Shown here one piece after another: positions 17,865 through 27,000 of a DNA stretch of 64,000 nt. A model generated the notes under the pieces. It made no database searches. It was not told the DNA's origin and worked only from the letters and a program-made list of their open reading frames with translations. Each line of letters begins with the position of its first letter. Position 1 is the stretch's first letter. The position numbers and the translations under genes are program-made. This DNA comes from CAYSQW01 sp964433135 (GTDB lineage: Bacteria > Acidobacteriota > Aminicenantia > Aminicenantales > Aminicenantaceae), in the NCBI GenBank assembly GCA_964433135.1, contig CAYSQW010000013.1, forward strand, positions 10,462 through 74,461. The letters are read 5' to 3'.

Positions 17865-18788
17865 ATGGAAAACAATTCAAAAAAGCTTAAAGTCGGATAT
17901 GCCGCGCTTATCGGGCGGCCCAATGTGGGAAAATCCACTCTGCTCAATAAGATCTTGAACGAGAAAGTGGCCATCACCTCCGATAAGCCCCAGACGACAC
18001 GCACCAGCATCCTGGGCATCAAAACCACCGAGCGCGGACAGATCATCTTTGTCGACAATCCGGGAATCCACAAACCGCTGCACAAGCTTAACCGCCGGAT
18101 GATGAACTTCGTGGATTCCGCCCTGGAGACAGCGGACGTCATCTGCCTGCTGATCGACGCCACCCTCCGCTTCGGCCACGGCGACGAGTATGTGCTGGAT
18201 TTTCTGAAGCGCGTCTCCACCCCGGTTATATTGCTGATCAACAAGGTGGATATCGTAAAAAAAGGGAATATCCTGCTGATGATCGATAAATACAAGGACC
18301 TCTTCGATTTTCGGGAAATCATCCCTATTTCCGCCCTCAAAGGCACGAACCTCGATGCTCTGGAAAACAGTCTCTACGCACTCCTTCCCGAAGCCGAGAA
18401 GCTCTACGGCGACGAGGACATCACGGTCCAGTCCGAACGTTTCCTGCTCTCCGAGATCATCCGTGAAAAATTATTGGCTCATGTAAAACAGGAGCTGCCG
18501 TTCGTCACCGCCGTCCATATCAGCACCATCGTAGAAATTCCTCCCAAGGATCCGGATTCCCCCAAAAATCCGGTCAAGCACATCAAAGCCACCATCTTCG
18601 TGGAAAAAGACAGCCATCGCGTGATCCTCATCGGACGCCACGGCTCGATGGTCAAGACCATCGGCACCGAAGCACGCAAGGACATGGAAAACATCCTCGA
18701 CACCCGCGTCTATCTCGATCTAAAGATCAAGGTCAAGGAGCGCTGGCGCGATCAGGCCGACGTTCTGAGCCTGATCGAGGATCAATAA
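17865..18788 (+). CDS. era: GTPase Era
   Basis: A 307-residue protein. G1 GRPNVGKSTL, G3 DNPG and G4 NKVD are present, followed by a C-terminal KH domain with VEKDSHRVILIGRHGSMVK. Era binds the 3' end of 16S rRNA and the inner membrane and checks 30S assembly. It is the last gene of the ribosome-maturation operon with phoH and ybeY. An AGGA element lies about 10 nt before the ATG. Confidence 0.96.
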   Translation: MENNSKKLKVGYAALIGRPNVGKSTLLNKILNEKVAITSDKPQTTRTSILGIKTTERGQIIFVDNPGIHKPLHKLNRRMMNFVDSALETADVICLLIDATLRFGHGDEYVLDFLKRVSTPVILLINKVDIVKKGNILLMIDKYKDLFDFREIIPISALKGTNLDALENSLYALLPEAEKLYGDEDITVQSERFLLSEIIREKLLAHVKQELPFVTAVHISTIVEIPPKDPDSPKNPVKHIKATIFVEKDSHRVILIGRHGSMVKTIGTEARKDMENILDTRVYLDLKIKVKERWRDQADVLSLIEDQ

Positions 18789-18885
18789 TAAAGGGAGGAC
18801 ATACAGCCGCCGTTTTTTCTCCCAACGGAAACGCACGGCCCTTCGAAATTTTTCGCGTAATTCCGAATCCCGCGCTCCTTCGGTA

Positions 18886-18914
18886 TTGACATTATTCGGG
18901 TTTGATGCGAAAAT
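18886..18914 (+). promoter_or_regulatory. Sigma-70-type promoter for tRNA-His
   Basis: TTGACA (18886-18891) and GAAAAT (18909-18914) with 17-nt spacing lie 17 nt before the 5' end of the tRNA. Confidence 0.6.
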
Positions 18915-18931
18915 TTGACTCCCTAAATCGT

Positions 18932-19009
18932 GGTGAGTGTAGCTCAACTGGTTAGAGCACTGGACTGTGGATCCAGAGGTTGGGGGTTCGAGACCCCTCA
19001 CTCACCCCA
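18932..19009 (+). tRNA. tRNA-His (anticodon GTG), with G-1 and encoded CCA
   Basis: The acceptor stem GTGAGTG (18933-18939) pairs perfectly with CACTCAC (18999-19005). The extra 5' G (18932), typical of tRNA-His, faces C73. The anticodon stem CTGGA/TCCAG encloses the loop CTGTGGA, with GTG at 18967-18969. The T arm is GGGGG-TTCGAGA-CCCCT. The three bases after C73 are CCA (19007-19009). They lie in a C-rich run, so an encoded CCA may be coincidence, and the tRNA-Thr in this window lacks it. Confidence 0.97.
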
Positions 19010-19107
19010 CCCCGCCCCCTACCCCCTGATATGTCGCCATTATTCTGCCGGAAAATCGGGAAGAGCGGTAATTTCCCGCCATGCAGCGGCGGTTTGAACG
19101 AAGAAAC

Positions 19108-19569
19108 CTAATCCGCTTTTTTACGCGAGATCTCGAAGACGACCGGGTTGTAGGCGTCGGGACAGGCGGAGGTCGAAACGTCGGGATCTTCCAACCAGGG
19201 GAATTGGGCGTCGAACATCATGGCGAAGACTTTCGGCAGGACGGCATAGAGCGCATGGATGCAGATCTTTCCCGTGACTTCATTTTCAGTAACGATGATA
19301 GTATCGCCGACCTTATGTCCGGCAGCGCAGGTTCCTTCCTGACTTATCACTTTCAGAGCAATCGTCTTTGCCATCTTTTCCTCCATCGATCGTCCACGTT
19401 CTTCAGCGAACGATTTCACAGCGGTCTTATCCCCTGCCAGGGGAGATAAAATCCACAGACCGGCGGCGCACGGAACCTTCCCGCAGAATTCTCGGCGGTC
19501 CATGACGTGATTTCTTTCCTTTGTACGATCCGTCATGGATTCCTTCCCGGGGTTATCCTTTTCGATCAT
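19108..19569 (-). CDS. TIGR04076 family protein with Tat-type signal
   Basis: Up to 153 residues. A twin-arginine signal is visible at MDRREFCGKVPCAAGLWIL, residues 23-41. The last 85 residues match TIGR04076: a GTCAAGHKVGD segment, a central HALYAVLPK, and a C-terminal ACPDAYNPVVFEI. Tat export implies folding in the cytoplasm, perhaps with a bound cofactor. ATGs at 19569, 19536 and 19503 all have purine-rich sites before them; the longest was kept because a 22-residue n-region is acceptable for Tat signals. The family's function is not known. Confidence 0.7.
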   Translation of the reverse strand: MIEKDNPGKESMTDRTKERNHVMDRREFCGKVPCAAGLWILSPLAGDKTAVKSFAEERGRSMEEKMAKTIALKVISQEGTCAAGHKVGDTIIVTENEVTGKICIHALYAVLPKVFAMMFDAQFPWLEDPDVSTSACPDAYNPVVFEISRKKAD

Positions 19570-19637
19570 GCCGAATCCTCTCTTCCGGAGACAGTTCCGA
19601 TTTCATCGGAATCCCCCGTTGAACTTGCTTCATCATC

Positions 19638-19667
19638 ATGATACCCGGGGATCGCCCGGACCGTCAA
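19638..19667 (-). promoter_or_regulatory. Sigma-70-type promoter for the TIGR04076 gene
   Basis: On the minus strand, TTGACG (19662-19667) and TATCAT (19638-19643) are separated by 18 nt. The predicted leader is about 60 nt. Confidence 0.6.
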
Positions 19668-19815
19668 TGATATTACTACAGCCCGGAAAATCTTATTTGC
19701 CGAATGAATACGGGAAAAAGAATTCGGCTTCATGGCGAATTACTGCTTTTCCATCTATGTAACCCGGCGTTAAGCGGCAAACCTCGGTTTTCCACTATCC
19801 TGCGGATTTTTACAC

Positions 19816-19845
19816 TTGAATTCTATTTTCTCTACGGGGTAAACT
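19816..19845 (+). promoter_or_regulatory. Possible sigma-70-type promoter for the S9/M14 hydrolase run
   Basis: TTGAAT (19816-19821) and TAAACT (19840-19845) with 18-nt spacing lie about 60 nt before the GTG start of the S9 gene. Confidence 0.4.
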
Positions 19846-19912
19846 GAAAAGCGCTTTGCAGGGATTACGTTTTTTCAACAACCCACCCCATGAGGATAGA
19901 AGGAGAATCAGC

Positions 19913-21814
19913 GTGAAAAAAATCATTCCGGGTATTGTCTCGCTCTTGCTTATTTGGACGGCGGCCGCAGGGTCGACGGACATTCATCCCCAATCCAAAT
20001 TATCGATCGATAATCTGCTTCAGATCAACTCGGTCATCGGATCCTCGCTTATGTGGTCGCCCGACGGGAAACAGATCATCTGTTCGTCGAGCCTGAACGA
20101 CGGAGGCCTGGTCGCTTTCGACGCCGAAAACGGCCGTCTCACGCGACTGCCGTTTCAATTCAGCGGAGCCGGCCTCGCCATGTACTCTCCTGACGGAAAA
20201 TGGATCTCTTACGTCTCCTCTCAGAGCGGCGCCCCGGAGATCTGGCTCTGGTCGGTTTCCGGAGGAAGCCACCACCGTCTGACCGACCTGGGAGGGCGGA
20301 TCAGTTCCATGAGCTGGTCGCCCGACAGCAAAGGCATCGCCTTCGCCGAAGACGTTTACGGCAGTTTCGACATCTGGAAGGTTTCGGTCCCCACCGGCAA
20401 GCTTCAACGCCTGACATCGGATAAACTCTATGAAGTTTATCCCGCTTGGACACCGGATTCTCAAAAGATCCTGTATGTCCGCATGGATGACAAATGGGTG
20501 GATCATGATATAATGGAGATCCCCGCTTCCGGAGGATCCCCCCGATTGGTTCTTTCCGATAAGGATTTCTTCGATTACCGGGAAGGCCGCGCCTTCGGTT
20601 ATCCCCAGGTTTCCCCTAACGGAACACATGTGCTTTTCCGGTCCCACCGAAGCAACTGGATCAACTTCTGGACCGTACCGCTGTCGGGCGGAGATCCCAA
20701 GCCGATCGCCGAGGAACAAGCCGATCAGAGCGGCGCCTGCTGGTCACCGGACGGACGCTTTATCGCCTATACGTCCATTCATAACGGCACCCAGGATCTG
20801 CGCATCGTCTCCTCCGACGGAGGCTCCCCCCGCGTGCTGGTCTCGCCGGAAATGGGCATGTGCTCCAATCCCCGGTGGTCGCCCGACGGAACCCGCCTCG
20901 CCTACACCTTCGGTTCCCCCGTCGAACCCAATGACCTGTATATCGTTTCCATAAAAAACGGCAGGCGCACACAGCTCACCCGTTCCATGCCCGAAGGGAA
21001 CTTCTCACAGCACTTGGTGACACCGGAAAAAATCACGTATAAAAGCCCCGACGGTTTCACGATCGCGGCCTATCTTTACAAACCGACCGACATCCGCCCG
21101 GGAGATAAATACCCCGGAGTCATGTGGCTGCACGGAGGCCCCACCGGTCAATTCCGCGACTCACTGCAGGCCCGGGTTCAATTTTTCGTGCAGAACGGCT
21201 ACGTGATCCTTCAACCGAATGTGAGGGGGAGCTCGGGTTACGGTCGAGATTTCGAAAAAGCTAACAATAAATCCTGGGGAATCAGCGACTTGAAAGACGT
21301 TCTCGCCGGGGCCGACTATCTCAAGACTCTTTCCTATGTGGACAAAAACAATCTGGGCGTCACCGGAACCAGCTACGGCGGAATCCTGACATTCGCGACC
21401 ATCGCCAATGCCCCCGAAGTCTTCCAGGCGGCCATCCCCTGCTCGGGAGACGCCGATTGGGCCAGAGCCTACAAGGACGACCATGTCCACCACGTCAAGA
21501 TGTGGGATTATGAGCTCGGTCCCCTCGAAGACAACCGGGAACTCTATCGACGCATATCCCCCATCACCAACGTCCGCAATGTGACGACACCGGTCTTCAT
21601 GCCTTATGGAAAGGGACGTTATGCGGAATCCCCCCAATCGGAGCTGATGGCCGTAGCTCTCCAGAAATACTCCAAGGTGTTCCGCATCAAATCCTATCCT
21701 AATGAAACCTACTACGTCTACCGTACCGAAAACAAACGGCAGTTATGGAAGGACATGCTGGAATTTTTCAATAAATACCTTAAAAATAGAAATATCGGTC
21801 ATTCCGAATCATAA
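19913..21814 (+). CDS. Secreted S9-family (prolyl oligopeptidase-like) protein with degraded catalytic triad
   Basis: A 633-residue protein starting at GTG (19913) after AAGGAG, with a signal peptide VKKIIPGIVSLLLIWTAAAG. Residues 40-370 form a beta-propeller of PD40/TolB-type repeats (recurrent WSPDGK, WTPDS). Residues 390-633 are an alpha/beta hydrolase with Ser487 in GTSYGG. Where active enzymes have G-x-x-D and YPNEGHG, this one has G-K-G-R569 and YPNET-Tyr600, so the usual Asp and His are missing. It may be a non-catalytic binding protein or use other residues. Two M14 genes follow on the same strand. Confidence 0.8.
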   Translation: MKKIIPGIVSLLLIWTAAAGSTDIHPQSKLSIDNLLQINSVIGSSLMWSPDGKQIICSSSLNDGGLVAFDAENGRLTRLPFQFSGAGLAMYSPDGKWISYVSSQSGAPEIWLWSVSGGSHHRLTDLGGRISSMSWSPDSKGIAFAEDVYGSFDIWKVSVPTGKLQRLTSDKLYEVYPAWTPDSQKILYVRMDDKWVDHDIMEIPASGGSPRLVLSDKDFFDYREGRAFGYPQVSPNGTHVLFRSHRSNWINFWTVPLSGGDPKPIAEEQADQSGACWSPDGRFIAYTSIHNGTQDLRIVSSDGGSPRVLVSPEMGMCSNPRWSPDGTRLAYTFGSPVEPNDLYIVSIKNGRRTQLTRSMPEGNFSQHLVTPEKITYKSPDGFTIAAYLYKPTDIRPGDKYPGVMWLHGGPTGQFRDSLQARVQFFVQNGYVILQPNVRGSSGYGRDFEKANNKSWGISDLKDVLAGADYLKTLSYVDKNNLGVTGTSYGGILTFATIANAPEVFQAAIPCSGDADWARAYKDDHVHHVKMWDYELGPLEDNRELYRRISPITNVRNVTTPVFMPYGKGRYAESPQSELMAVALQKYSKVFRIKSYPNETYYVYRTENKRQLWKDMLEFFNKYLKNRNIGHSES

Positions 21815-21839
21815 AAAGGGGAAACGGAGGAATCGTTCC

Positions 21840-23957
21840 ATGACAGACAAATCTTTAAAACCCGGCTCTTTAAAAAAAATGACATCTCTGCCGGTGCTGC
21901 TGTTTTTCACGGCGGTCGCCGCCATAGGCGCCCAAAAGGTTCCCATAAGCTTCAACGACTACCACGGATATACCGGAACCGTTGAATACATCAGGGCGGT
22001 AGCCGAAGCACATCCCGAGATCACCCGACTGCTCAAAATCGGCGAGAGCACCATGGGAAGGCCGATCTACGTGCTGGTCATCTCAGAAATGAAGACGGGA
22101 ACGACCATCGACGCCCACGTGACGCTGCGCAATATGCGAAAAGAAGGCGTTAAAAACGTCACCCCCATGAAATCCTACCAGGGAAAACCCGGATTCTGGA
22201 TCTGCGGCAGCACCCACGGCAATGAATATACCGGAACCGAGGTATGCCTTTACATCATCGACAAGCTGGTTTCGGGTTTCGGGACGGACGATGAGATTTC
22301 CAAAATGGTTGCCCGACAGACATTTTATATATGCCCCGTGGTCAATCCCGACGGGTTGTACAACAGTGTCGAACGCGGAATCTCTCAACGTCAAAACAGC
22401 ATGAAGACTGACGACGACGGGGACGGCCAAATCAATGAAGACGGGGCGGACGATCTCAACGGGGACGGCCATATCACGCGGTTCCGATATCCGAATCCGG
22501 AAGGCCGCTACATCATCGATGAAATCGACCCTCGAGTTATGATCCGCCTCGGAAAAGATGAAGACACACAAAAAACGCGATACTCCGTGATCCGGGAGGA
22601 CCGGGATAACGACGGAGACGGAAAACGCGGCGAAGATTCCGAAGCGGGAATCGACTTGAACCGGAACTTCCCCGAAGGTTGGTTCGATGAAACCATGGCC
22701 GGAGGAAGCGGTGATTACCCCACATCCGCTCCCGAGGCGCACGCCCTGGCAGAATTTTTCACCAACCACACGAATATTCTCATGGCGCAGAACTACCATA
22801 CTTCTGGCGGATTCACGTACCGGCCCATGGGGACGGCCCCTCACACCCGCATGCATCCGCGGGATGTGGCCGTGCTGGACATGATCATGGGGAAAAAATA
22901 CCTCGAGATCATCGGAGAAGAGATTCCCGAGGCCTGGTTGAATCCCGAGAACCTCCCCGAGTTGAAAGAGGACCTCGCAAAAACCTCCAAGAACACATAC
23001 GCCGCCGCACGCGGATATGTGCTCCCGCGCGGCTGGCGGGTCAGCTATGATGAAGCCCGAGACCGCCGGTACGGGTATGGGATGGCAACCGACTGGATGT
23101 ACAAACAGCGAGGCGTTTATGCCCTCACCACCGAACTCTGGAATCCCGAAAACGACATCCGGGATTTTCCCCGATGCGAGGGGCCGGATGCCCGAATCAA
23201 GGTCCAAAGAGCCCTCCTGAAGATCCAGGACGAACGCTACGAGGGCCGATTCTTCATCCCATGGAAATCCTACGAACATCCGGAATTGGGAAGAGGAGAA
23301 ATCGGCGGATGGATCCCCAGGTATCAGAGCAACGCCCTCCCGGGAGCCCCCTTGATCGACGTCTGCGACAAACACTGGCGGTTCGAAAAATTCCGCGCCG
23401 GACTCCAGCCCGAGCTGTCCATCACCGATGCGAAAGTCGAGGTCCTGACCACGGCTTCCCTTGCCGGGGCCGCCGCCGTTCGCAGCGGCGACGAGGTGAT
23501 CATCACCAAGGGAAAAGCGAAAGGGAAAACCAACGTCCTCAAAATCACGGCCGTGATCGAAAACCGGGGGGCGCTGCCGACCCACATCGCTCAAGGAGAG
23601 GAGCTGGCAGGCAACCGGGAAGACATCGTCTGGCTGATCGGAGAACCGGGAAAAATATCCTATCTTCGAGGATCGGCATTCCAGAAACTGGGCGTTCTCG
23701 CCGGAACCATGAAAATTCCCGGGTATCAAGAGAAGCAAGAGGCCTCCGCCCTCGCGGAAGAGGAGCGGATGCCTTTTTATCCTCCTGGATATCCGACGTT
23801 CCGCCGACCGCCGAGACTCAATCCGACCGAAGTCAAAACCGGGGGACCGAAGCGGACGGTCACCTGGCTGGTTGCGATCGAAGAGGGAACGCCGCTCAAA
23901 ATCGTCGCCGCTTCGCAAAAAGGCGGGACCCGGGTCGAAGTTCTCGATATTCCTTAA
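21840..23957 (+). CDS. Secreted M14 zinc carboxypeptidase with DxDxDG inserts (first of a tandem pair)
   Basis: A 705-residue protein with a signal peptide (LPVLLFFTAVAAIGAQ). Zinc ligands are His126 and Glu129 in THGNE and His320 in NYHTSGG; the catalytic base is Glu432 in TTELW; GIDLNRNFPEGW gives the substrate-binding Asn-Arg. Between the zinc motifs are calcium-loop-like acidic inserts (DDDGDGQINEDGADD, LNGDGH, DRDNDGDGK). A C-terminal beta region of about 180 residues follows. It should trim peptides outside the cytoplasm. The start at 21840 has GGAGG 9 nt upstream. The tandem copy follows after 12 nt. Confidence 0.88.
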   Translation: MTDKSLKPGSLKKMTSLPVLLFFTAVAAIGAQKVPISFNDYHGYTGTVEYIRAVAEAHPEITRLLKIGESTMGRPIYVLVISEMKTGTTIDAHVTLRNMRKEGVKNVTPMKSYQGKPGFWICGSTHGNEYTGTEVCLYIIDKLVSGFGTDDEISKMVARQTFYICPVVNPDGLYNSVERGISQRQNSMKTDDDGDGQINEDGADDLNGDGHITRFRYPNPEGRYIIDEIDPRVMIRLGKDEDTQKTRYSVIREDRDNDGDGKRGEDSEAGIDLNRNFPEGWFDETMAGGSGDYPTSAPEAHALAEFFTNHTNILMAQNYHTSGGFTYRPMGTAPHTRMHPRDVAVLDMIMGKKYLEIIGEEIPEAWLNPENLPELKEDLAKTSKNTYAAARGYVLPRGWRVSYDEARDRRYGYGMATDWMYKQRGVYALTTELWNPENDIRDFPRCEGPDARIKVQRALLKIQDERYEGRFFIPWKSYEHPELGRGEIGGWIPRYQSNALPGAPLIDVCDKHWRFEKFRAGLQPELSITDAKVEVLTTASLAGAAAVRSGDEVIITKGKAKGKTNVLKITAVIENRGALPTHIAQGEELAGNREDIVWLIGEPGKISYLRGSAFQKLGVLAGTMKIPGYQEKQEASALAEEERMPFYPPGYPTFRRPPRLNPTEVKTGGPKRTVTWLVAIEEGTPLKIVAASQKGGTRVEVLDIP

Positions 23958-23969
23958 GGGAGGAGCACG

Positions 23970-25856
23970 ATGAAAACATCCATCACCATAAAAACCATCC
24001 TGGCGGCGCTCCTGGGATTTATCTTTCTCACCACCCCAATGATCCCGGCGGCGGGCCAGGTAAAGGCGCAGAAGAGTCCTGGGGGCTATCACGGCGAACT
24101 CGATTTTCCCATAAGCTGGAAGCGCTATTACGCCTACGCGGAATGGACTCAAATCATGAAGGATATCCAGAAGCAGTATTCCCGGCTCGCGGATATCCGG
24201 AGTATCGGGAAAAGCCGCATGGGACGCGATCAGTACCTGATCACGATCACGGCCAAGACCACCGGAAAACATCAGGACAAGCCGGCCATGTGGGTGGACG
24301 GAGCCGTGCACGGCAATGAGGTGAACGGGATCACCTGTTCGCTTTATCTTATGTGGTATCTTCTCACCCGCTATGACTACGATCCATACGTGCATGAACT
24401 TGTCGACAACTGCACGTTTTACATCCTCCCGGGATTGAACGTAGACGCCAATGATTCATTCGTTCGCTTTCCCAACACGCCTCACAATCCCCGGGAACCC
24501 TACAGGCCTGAGGATAATGACGGAGACGGCCTGTATGACGAAGACCGCACCGAAGACGTTGACGGCGACGGCGAACTTTCCACGATGTACATGGAAGACC
24601 CGAAGGGAAATTTCAAACTGTCTCCCGATGGTCGGCGTTTCATCTCAATCACGGACGAAAAGGAAGGAGGGGTCCGGTTTCGATTGGTCGGCTCCGAAGG
24701 TTTCGACAACGACGGGGACGGCTTGATCAACGAAGATGATATCGGAGGTCCGGATCCCAACCGCAATTATCCGTATGGTTGGAATCTACCCGCCGGCAAT
24801 CCCTATCCCATGTCGGAACCGGAAACCCGCAACGCCTATGAGTTCCAACTCGCCCATCCGAATATCTTCGCCACATTCCATTACCACAACACCGGACGAC
24901 TGATCATGTTCCAGGTGCCGCCGGAGAAACCGGCCCGCGACCGGAATCCCGAACAGGATCAACGCAGACGCCGATACTTCGAACAGAGGCTGGCCGAAAT
25001 GAAGAAAGCCAACAAATACGCCCAGCTCTTCGACCGGCAGGTTCCGGAAAACTACCGGCATGACATGGATGTCCAGACGGAAATCGTAACCGCGGGCGCC
25101 CGGATCCTGAAAAATTACGATCCGGTGCTCGCAGGTCTCAGCGGTCAGGCTCATGCCGCAACTTATTACATGCTCGGCGCCTACAGTTATCTCATCGAGC
25201 TCTGGGGAACTCCGGACTTCGAAGCCGATGAAAACGGAGACGGCCGCGTAACCGACGAGGAATATTTAAAATGGATCGATACCGAACTAACCGGAGCCGG
25301 GTGGATCGATCCTCACCCGTTCGATCACCCCGACCTTGGGAAGGTCTGGATCGGAGGCACCCGTCAGAAGCATACCGTGAGAACGCCGCCCGCTCGCTAT
25401 ATCGAAATGGAAGCCTTTAAAAACACCCAGTTCGTGCTCTACTGCGCCGGCCAGTTTCCCAAGATCGCGATCACGGATATTTCGGTCACCCCGAAGACAA
25501 ACGACCTCTTTTGGGTCGAGGCGGAAGTGAAAAACGACCGGCTGTACCCAACGTCCTCCGATCGCGCCGTTCAGCTCAAGAAAGCCGTGTTGGACAGCAT
25601 CTCCCTGGATTCATCGTCGAACATTTCCATCATCGATATCGGCAAAGGAGAGACCGTGATCGATCCCGCCAATATGACGGAAACAGCCCTCGCCGTTACC
25701 AAAGAACCGACGGAATTCAGACTCAAGGGAAAGCAAGCCCGGCGCTTTTGCGCCCTGGTAAAAATGAAAGGTTCCACGGGATGGGTGCGCTTCCGGGTAA
25801 AATCGCGGCACGGCGGCACCGACGACCGAAAGATCGAGCTGAGACTGAAACGGTAA
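23970..25856 (+). CDS. Secreted M14 zinc carboxypeptidase with DxDxDG inserts (second of a tandem pair)
   Basis: A 628-residue protein with an N-terminal signal peptide. Zinc ligands are His114 and Glu117 (VHGNE) and His306 (HNTGRLI); Glu410 in LIELW is the likely catalytic base. Acidic inserts DNDGDGLYDEDRTEDVDGDGE and DNDGDGLINEDD lie at the same place as in the first copy, and a further DENGDGRVTDEE follows the catalytic Glu. A C-terminal beta domain ends the protein. It shares an operon with the first copy (12-nt gap, GGGAGG site). The two differ enough to have separate substrates. Confidence 0.88.
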   Translation: MKTSITIKTILAALLGFIFLTTPMIPAAGQVKAQKSPGGYHGELDFPISWKRYYAYAEWTQIMKDIQKQYSRLADIRSIGKSRMGRDQYLITITAKTTGKHQDKPAMWVDGAVHGNEVNGITCSLYLMWYLLTRYDYDPYVHELVDNCTFYILPGLNVDANDSFVRFPNTPHNPREPYRPEDNDGDGLYDEDRTEDVDGDGELSTMYMEDPKGNFKLSPDGRRFISITDEKEGGVRFRLVGSEGFDNDGDGLINEDDIGGPDPNRNYPYGWNLPAGNPYPMSEPETRNAYEFQLAHPNIFATFHYHNTGRLIMFQVPPEKPARDRNPEQDQRRRRYFEQRLAEMKKANKYAQLFDRQVPENYRHDMDVQTEIVTAGARILKNYDPVLAGLSGQAHAATYYMLGAYSYLIELWGTPDFEADENGDGRVTDEEYLKWIDTELTGAGWIDPHPFDHPDLGKVWIGGTRQKHTVRTPPARYIEMEAFKNTQFVLYCAGQFPKIAITDISVTPKTNDLFWVEAEVKNDRLYPTSSDRAVQLKKAVLDSISLDSSSNISIIDIGKGETVIDPANMTETALAVTKEPTEFRLKGKQARRFCALVKMKGSTGWVRFRVKSRHGGTDDRKIELRLKR

Positions 25857-26047
25857 TATCGGATCAAAAAGAGCTTGTGGTCCGATCGGCCGGCGGAAGA
25901 ATCCACATGACGCGGCTCGCGTCATGGTAAAGGAACGACGGAATTCATTTGGGATCGCTTCCTTAAATAGGATAATCCCTTGCCATCTTGCCGGACAGAG
26001 TGATAGCATCTTTTATAGGGTTCCCCAAGCGGTTCCGAGAACGGTTC

Positions 26048-26515
26048 ATGAAGAAATCCGAAATAGAACAGGCCGTATTCGCCATTGTGCGGCGCTACGG
26101 GGAGATCCTCGAAAAAAACGCGAAACGCCCCTACGGCATGGCGGAGTCCATGCTCCCCTACGGTAAAAAAGTGATCGAAAATGCCATCAAGATCGCATTG
26201 GTCCTCGAAAAGGATGAAGATACGCGCCGACAGCTGAAATCAGGATATATCGCCCTTGCTAATTTCATCCCCGATCCCGAAGCGGAGAGTGCGGAAGAGA
26301 TCTCTGGTGAGATCTTCTCTTTTTTAGAAATGGAGGAAGATAAAAAAAGAGACTTCCTGCAGGCCCGATTCAAGAGCGGACTGCTGGGTGATTACGAGAC
26401 CGCCGTAAAAATAACGTCCAGGATCGCGGCCGAGCAAAAGCGGCTTCAAAAGGAACTGGAGGCTTTTCTCGAAAGCTTGGACCGGGATCCGAATCATCCC
26501 GAAATAAAGGATTGA
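26048..26515 (+). CDS. Hypothetical cytoplasmic helical protein
   Basis: A 155-residue protein (MKKSEIEQAVFAIVRRYGE) with no signal peptide or membrane segment, predicted to be almost entirely helical and rich in Glu, Lys and Arg. I do not recognise a family. The start at 26048 removes 20 basic residues of a longer frame that lack family support; neither start has a strong ribosome site. It ends 21 nt from the convergent PilZ gene. Confidence 0.6.
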   Translation: MKKSEIEQAVFAIVRRYGEILEKNAKRPYGMAESMLPYGKKVIENAIKIALVLEKDEDTRRQLKSGYIALANFIPDPEAESAEEISGEIFSFLEMEEDKKRDFLQARFKSGLLGDYETAVKITSRIAAEQKRLQKELEAFLESLDRDPNHPEIKD

Positions 26516-26536
26516 CCGAAGCGCCGAGCGCCCGGA

Positions 26537-26845
26537 CTATTTGCTATTCAGAAATCTGATCCCGGTAAGATAATCATTCTGCCAAACGACTTTTCCAACA
26601 GCCCTGACGGATTGAGAGTCGCCGTTCAGAGGTCCGAAATCCAACTCGATCACCGCTCCGGGCGGAAGTTCTTCGTTCAGCATGAGACAACAGCCGCCTT
26701 CGCTGATATTCTGGGTAAATCCTTCACCTGCAACAGGCCTTCTAATTCGATAATTGACTTTTCGTACCGCATCCACTCGGGAATTGCAGCGTTCGTTGGT
26801 CACTTTGAACCGTTTTGGGAATTTCACTTTCATTTTGAGCCACAT
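26537..26845 (-). CDS. PilZ domain protein
   Basis: A 102-residue protein. The segment RKVNYRIRRP is followed by NISEGGCCLML (the N/D-x-S-x-x-G motif), then a beta-barrel pattern ending in VVWQNDYLTGIRF; this is a single PilZ domain. PilZ domains commonly bind cyclic di-GMP and regulate motility, polysaccharide or adhesion. The arginine spacing is close to RxxxR but not exact, so binding is probable rather than certain. It could link second-messenger level to the exopolysaccharide region. An extended -10 TGATATGAT lies about 30 nt upstream. Confidence 0.75.
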   Translation of the reverse strand: MWLKMKVKFPKRFKVTNERCNSRVDAVRKVNYRIRRPVAGEGFTQNISEGGCCLMLNEELPPGAVIELDFGPLNGDSQSVRAVGKVVWQNDYLTGIRFLNSK

Positions 26846-26963
26846 GGTATTCGCAGGATTCCACGCATATTTATCATATCAGATCATTTTTAACAACGAA
26901 AGCGCAATTTTTTCCACCCTCGCTCATTCTCCCCAAAGATCGCAACCGAAAAGAGAAGGAGAA

Positions 26964-26992
26964 TTGTCAATACGCACAAATAAAGGTATCAT
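26964..26992 (+). promoter_or_regulatory. Sigma-70-type promoter placed at the start codon of the sulfatase-fold/TPR gene
   Basis: TTGTCA (26964-26969) and TATCAT (26987-26992) with 17-nt spacing. Only 8 nt separate the -10 box from the ATG at 27001, so transcription should begin at or next to the start codon. Confidence 0.6.
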
Positions 26993-27000
26993 GGATACTC

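Larger units (their letters stand above)
19570..19912. other. Divergent intergenic region with two promoters
   Basis: No gene is supported in this 343-nt stretch. It carries a strong leftward promoter for the Tat-type gene and a weaker rightward one for the S9 gene, both listed separately. A short frame at 19535-19762 has no recognisable product. Confidence 0.6.

Noticed and set aside
18720..19001. Minus-strand frame reading MRGLEPPTSGSTVQCSNQLSYTHH
   Set aside because: It is the common spurious frame antisense to a tRNA (here tRNA-His) running into era; no ribosome site or domain.
22083..24395. 770-codon minus-strand open frame
   Set aside because: It lies wholly antisense to two clear M14 genes, has no family motif, and results from codon bias of the opposite strand.
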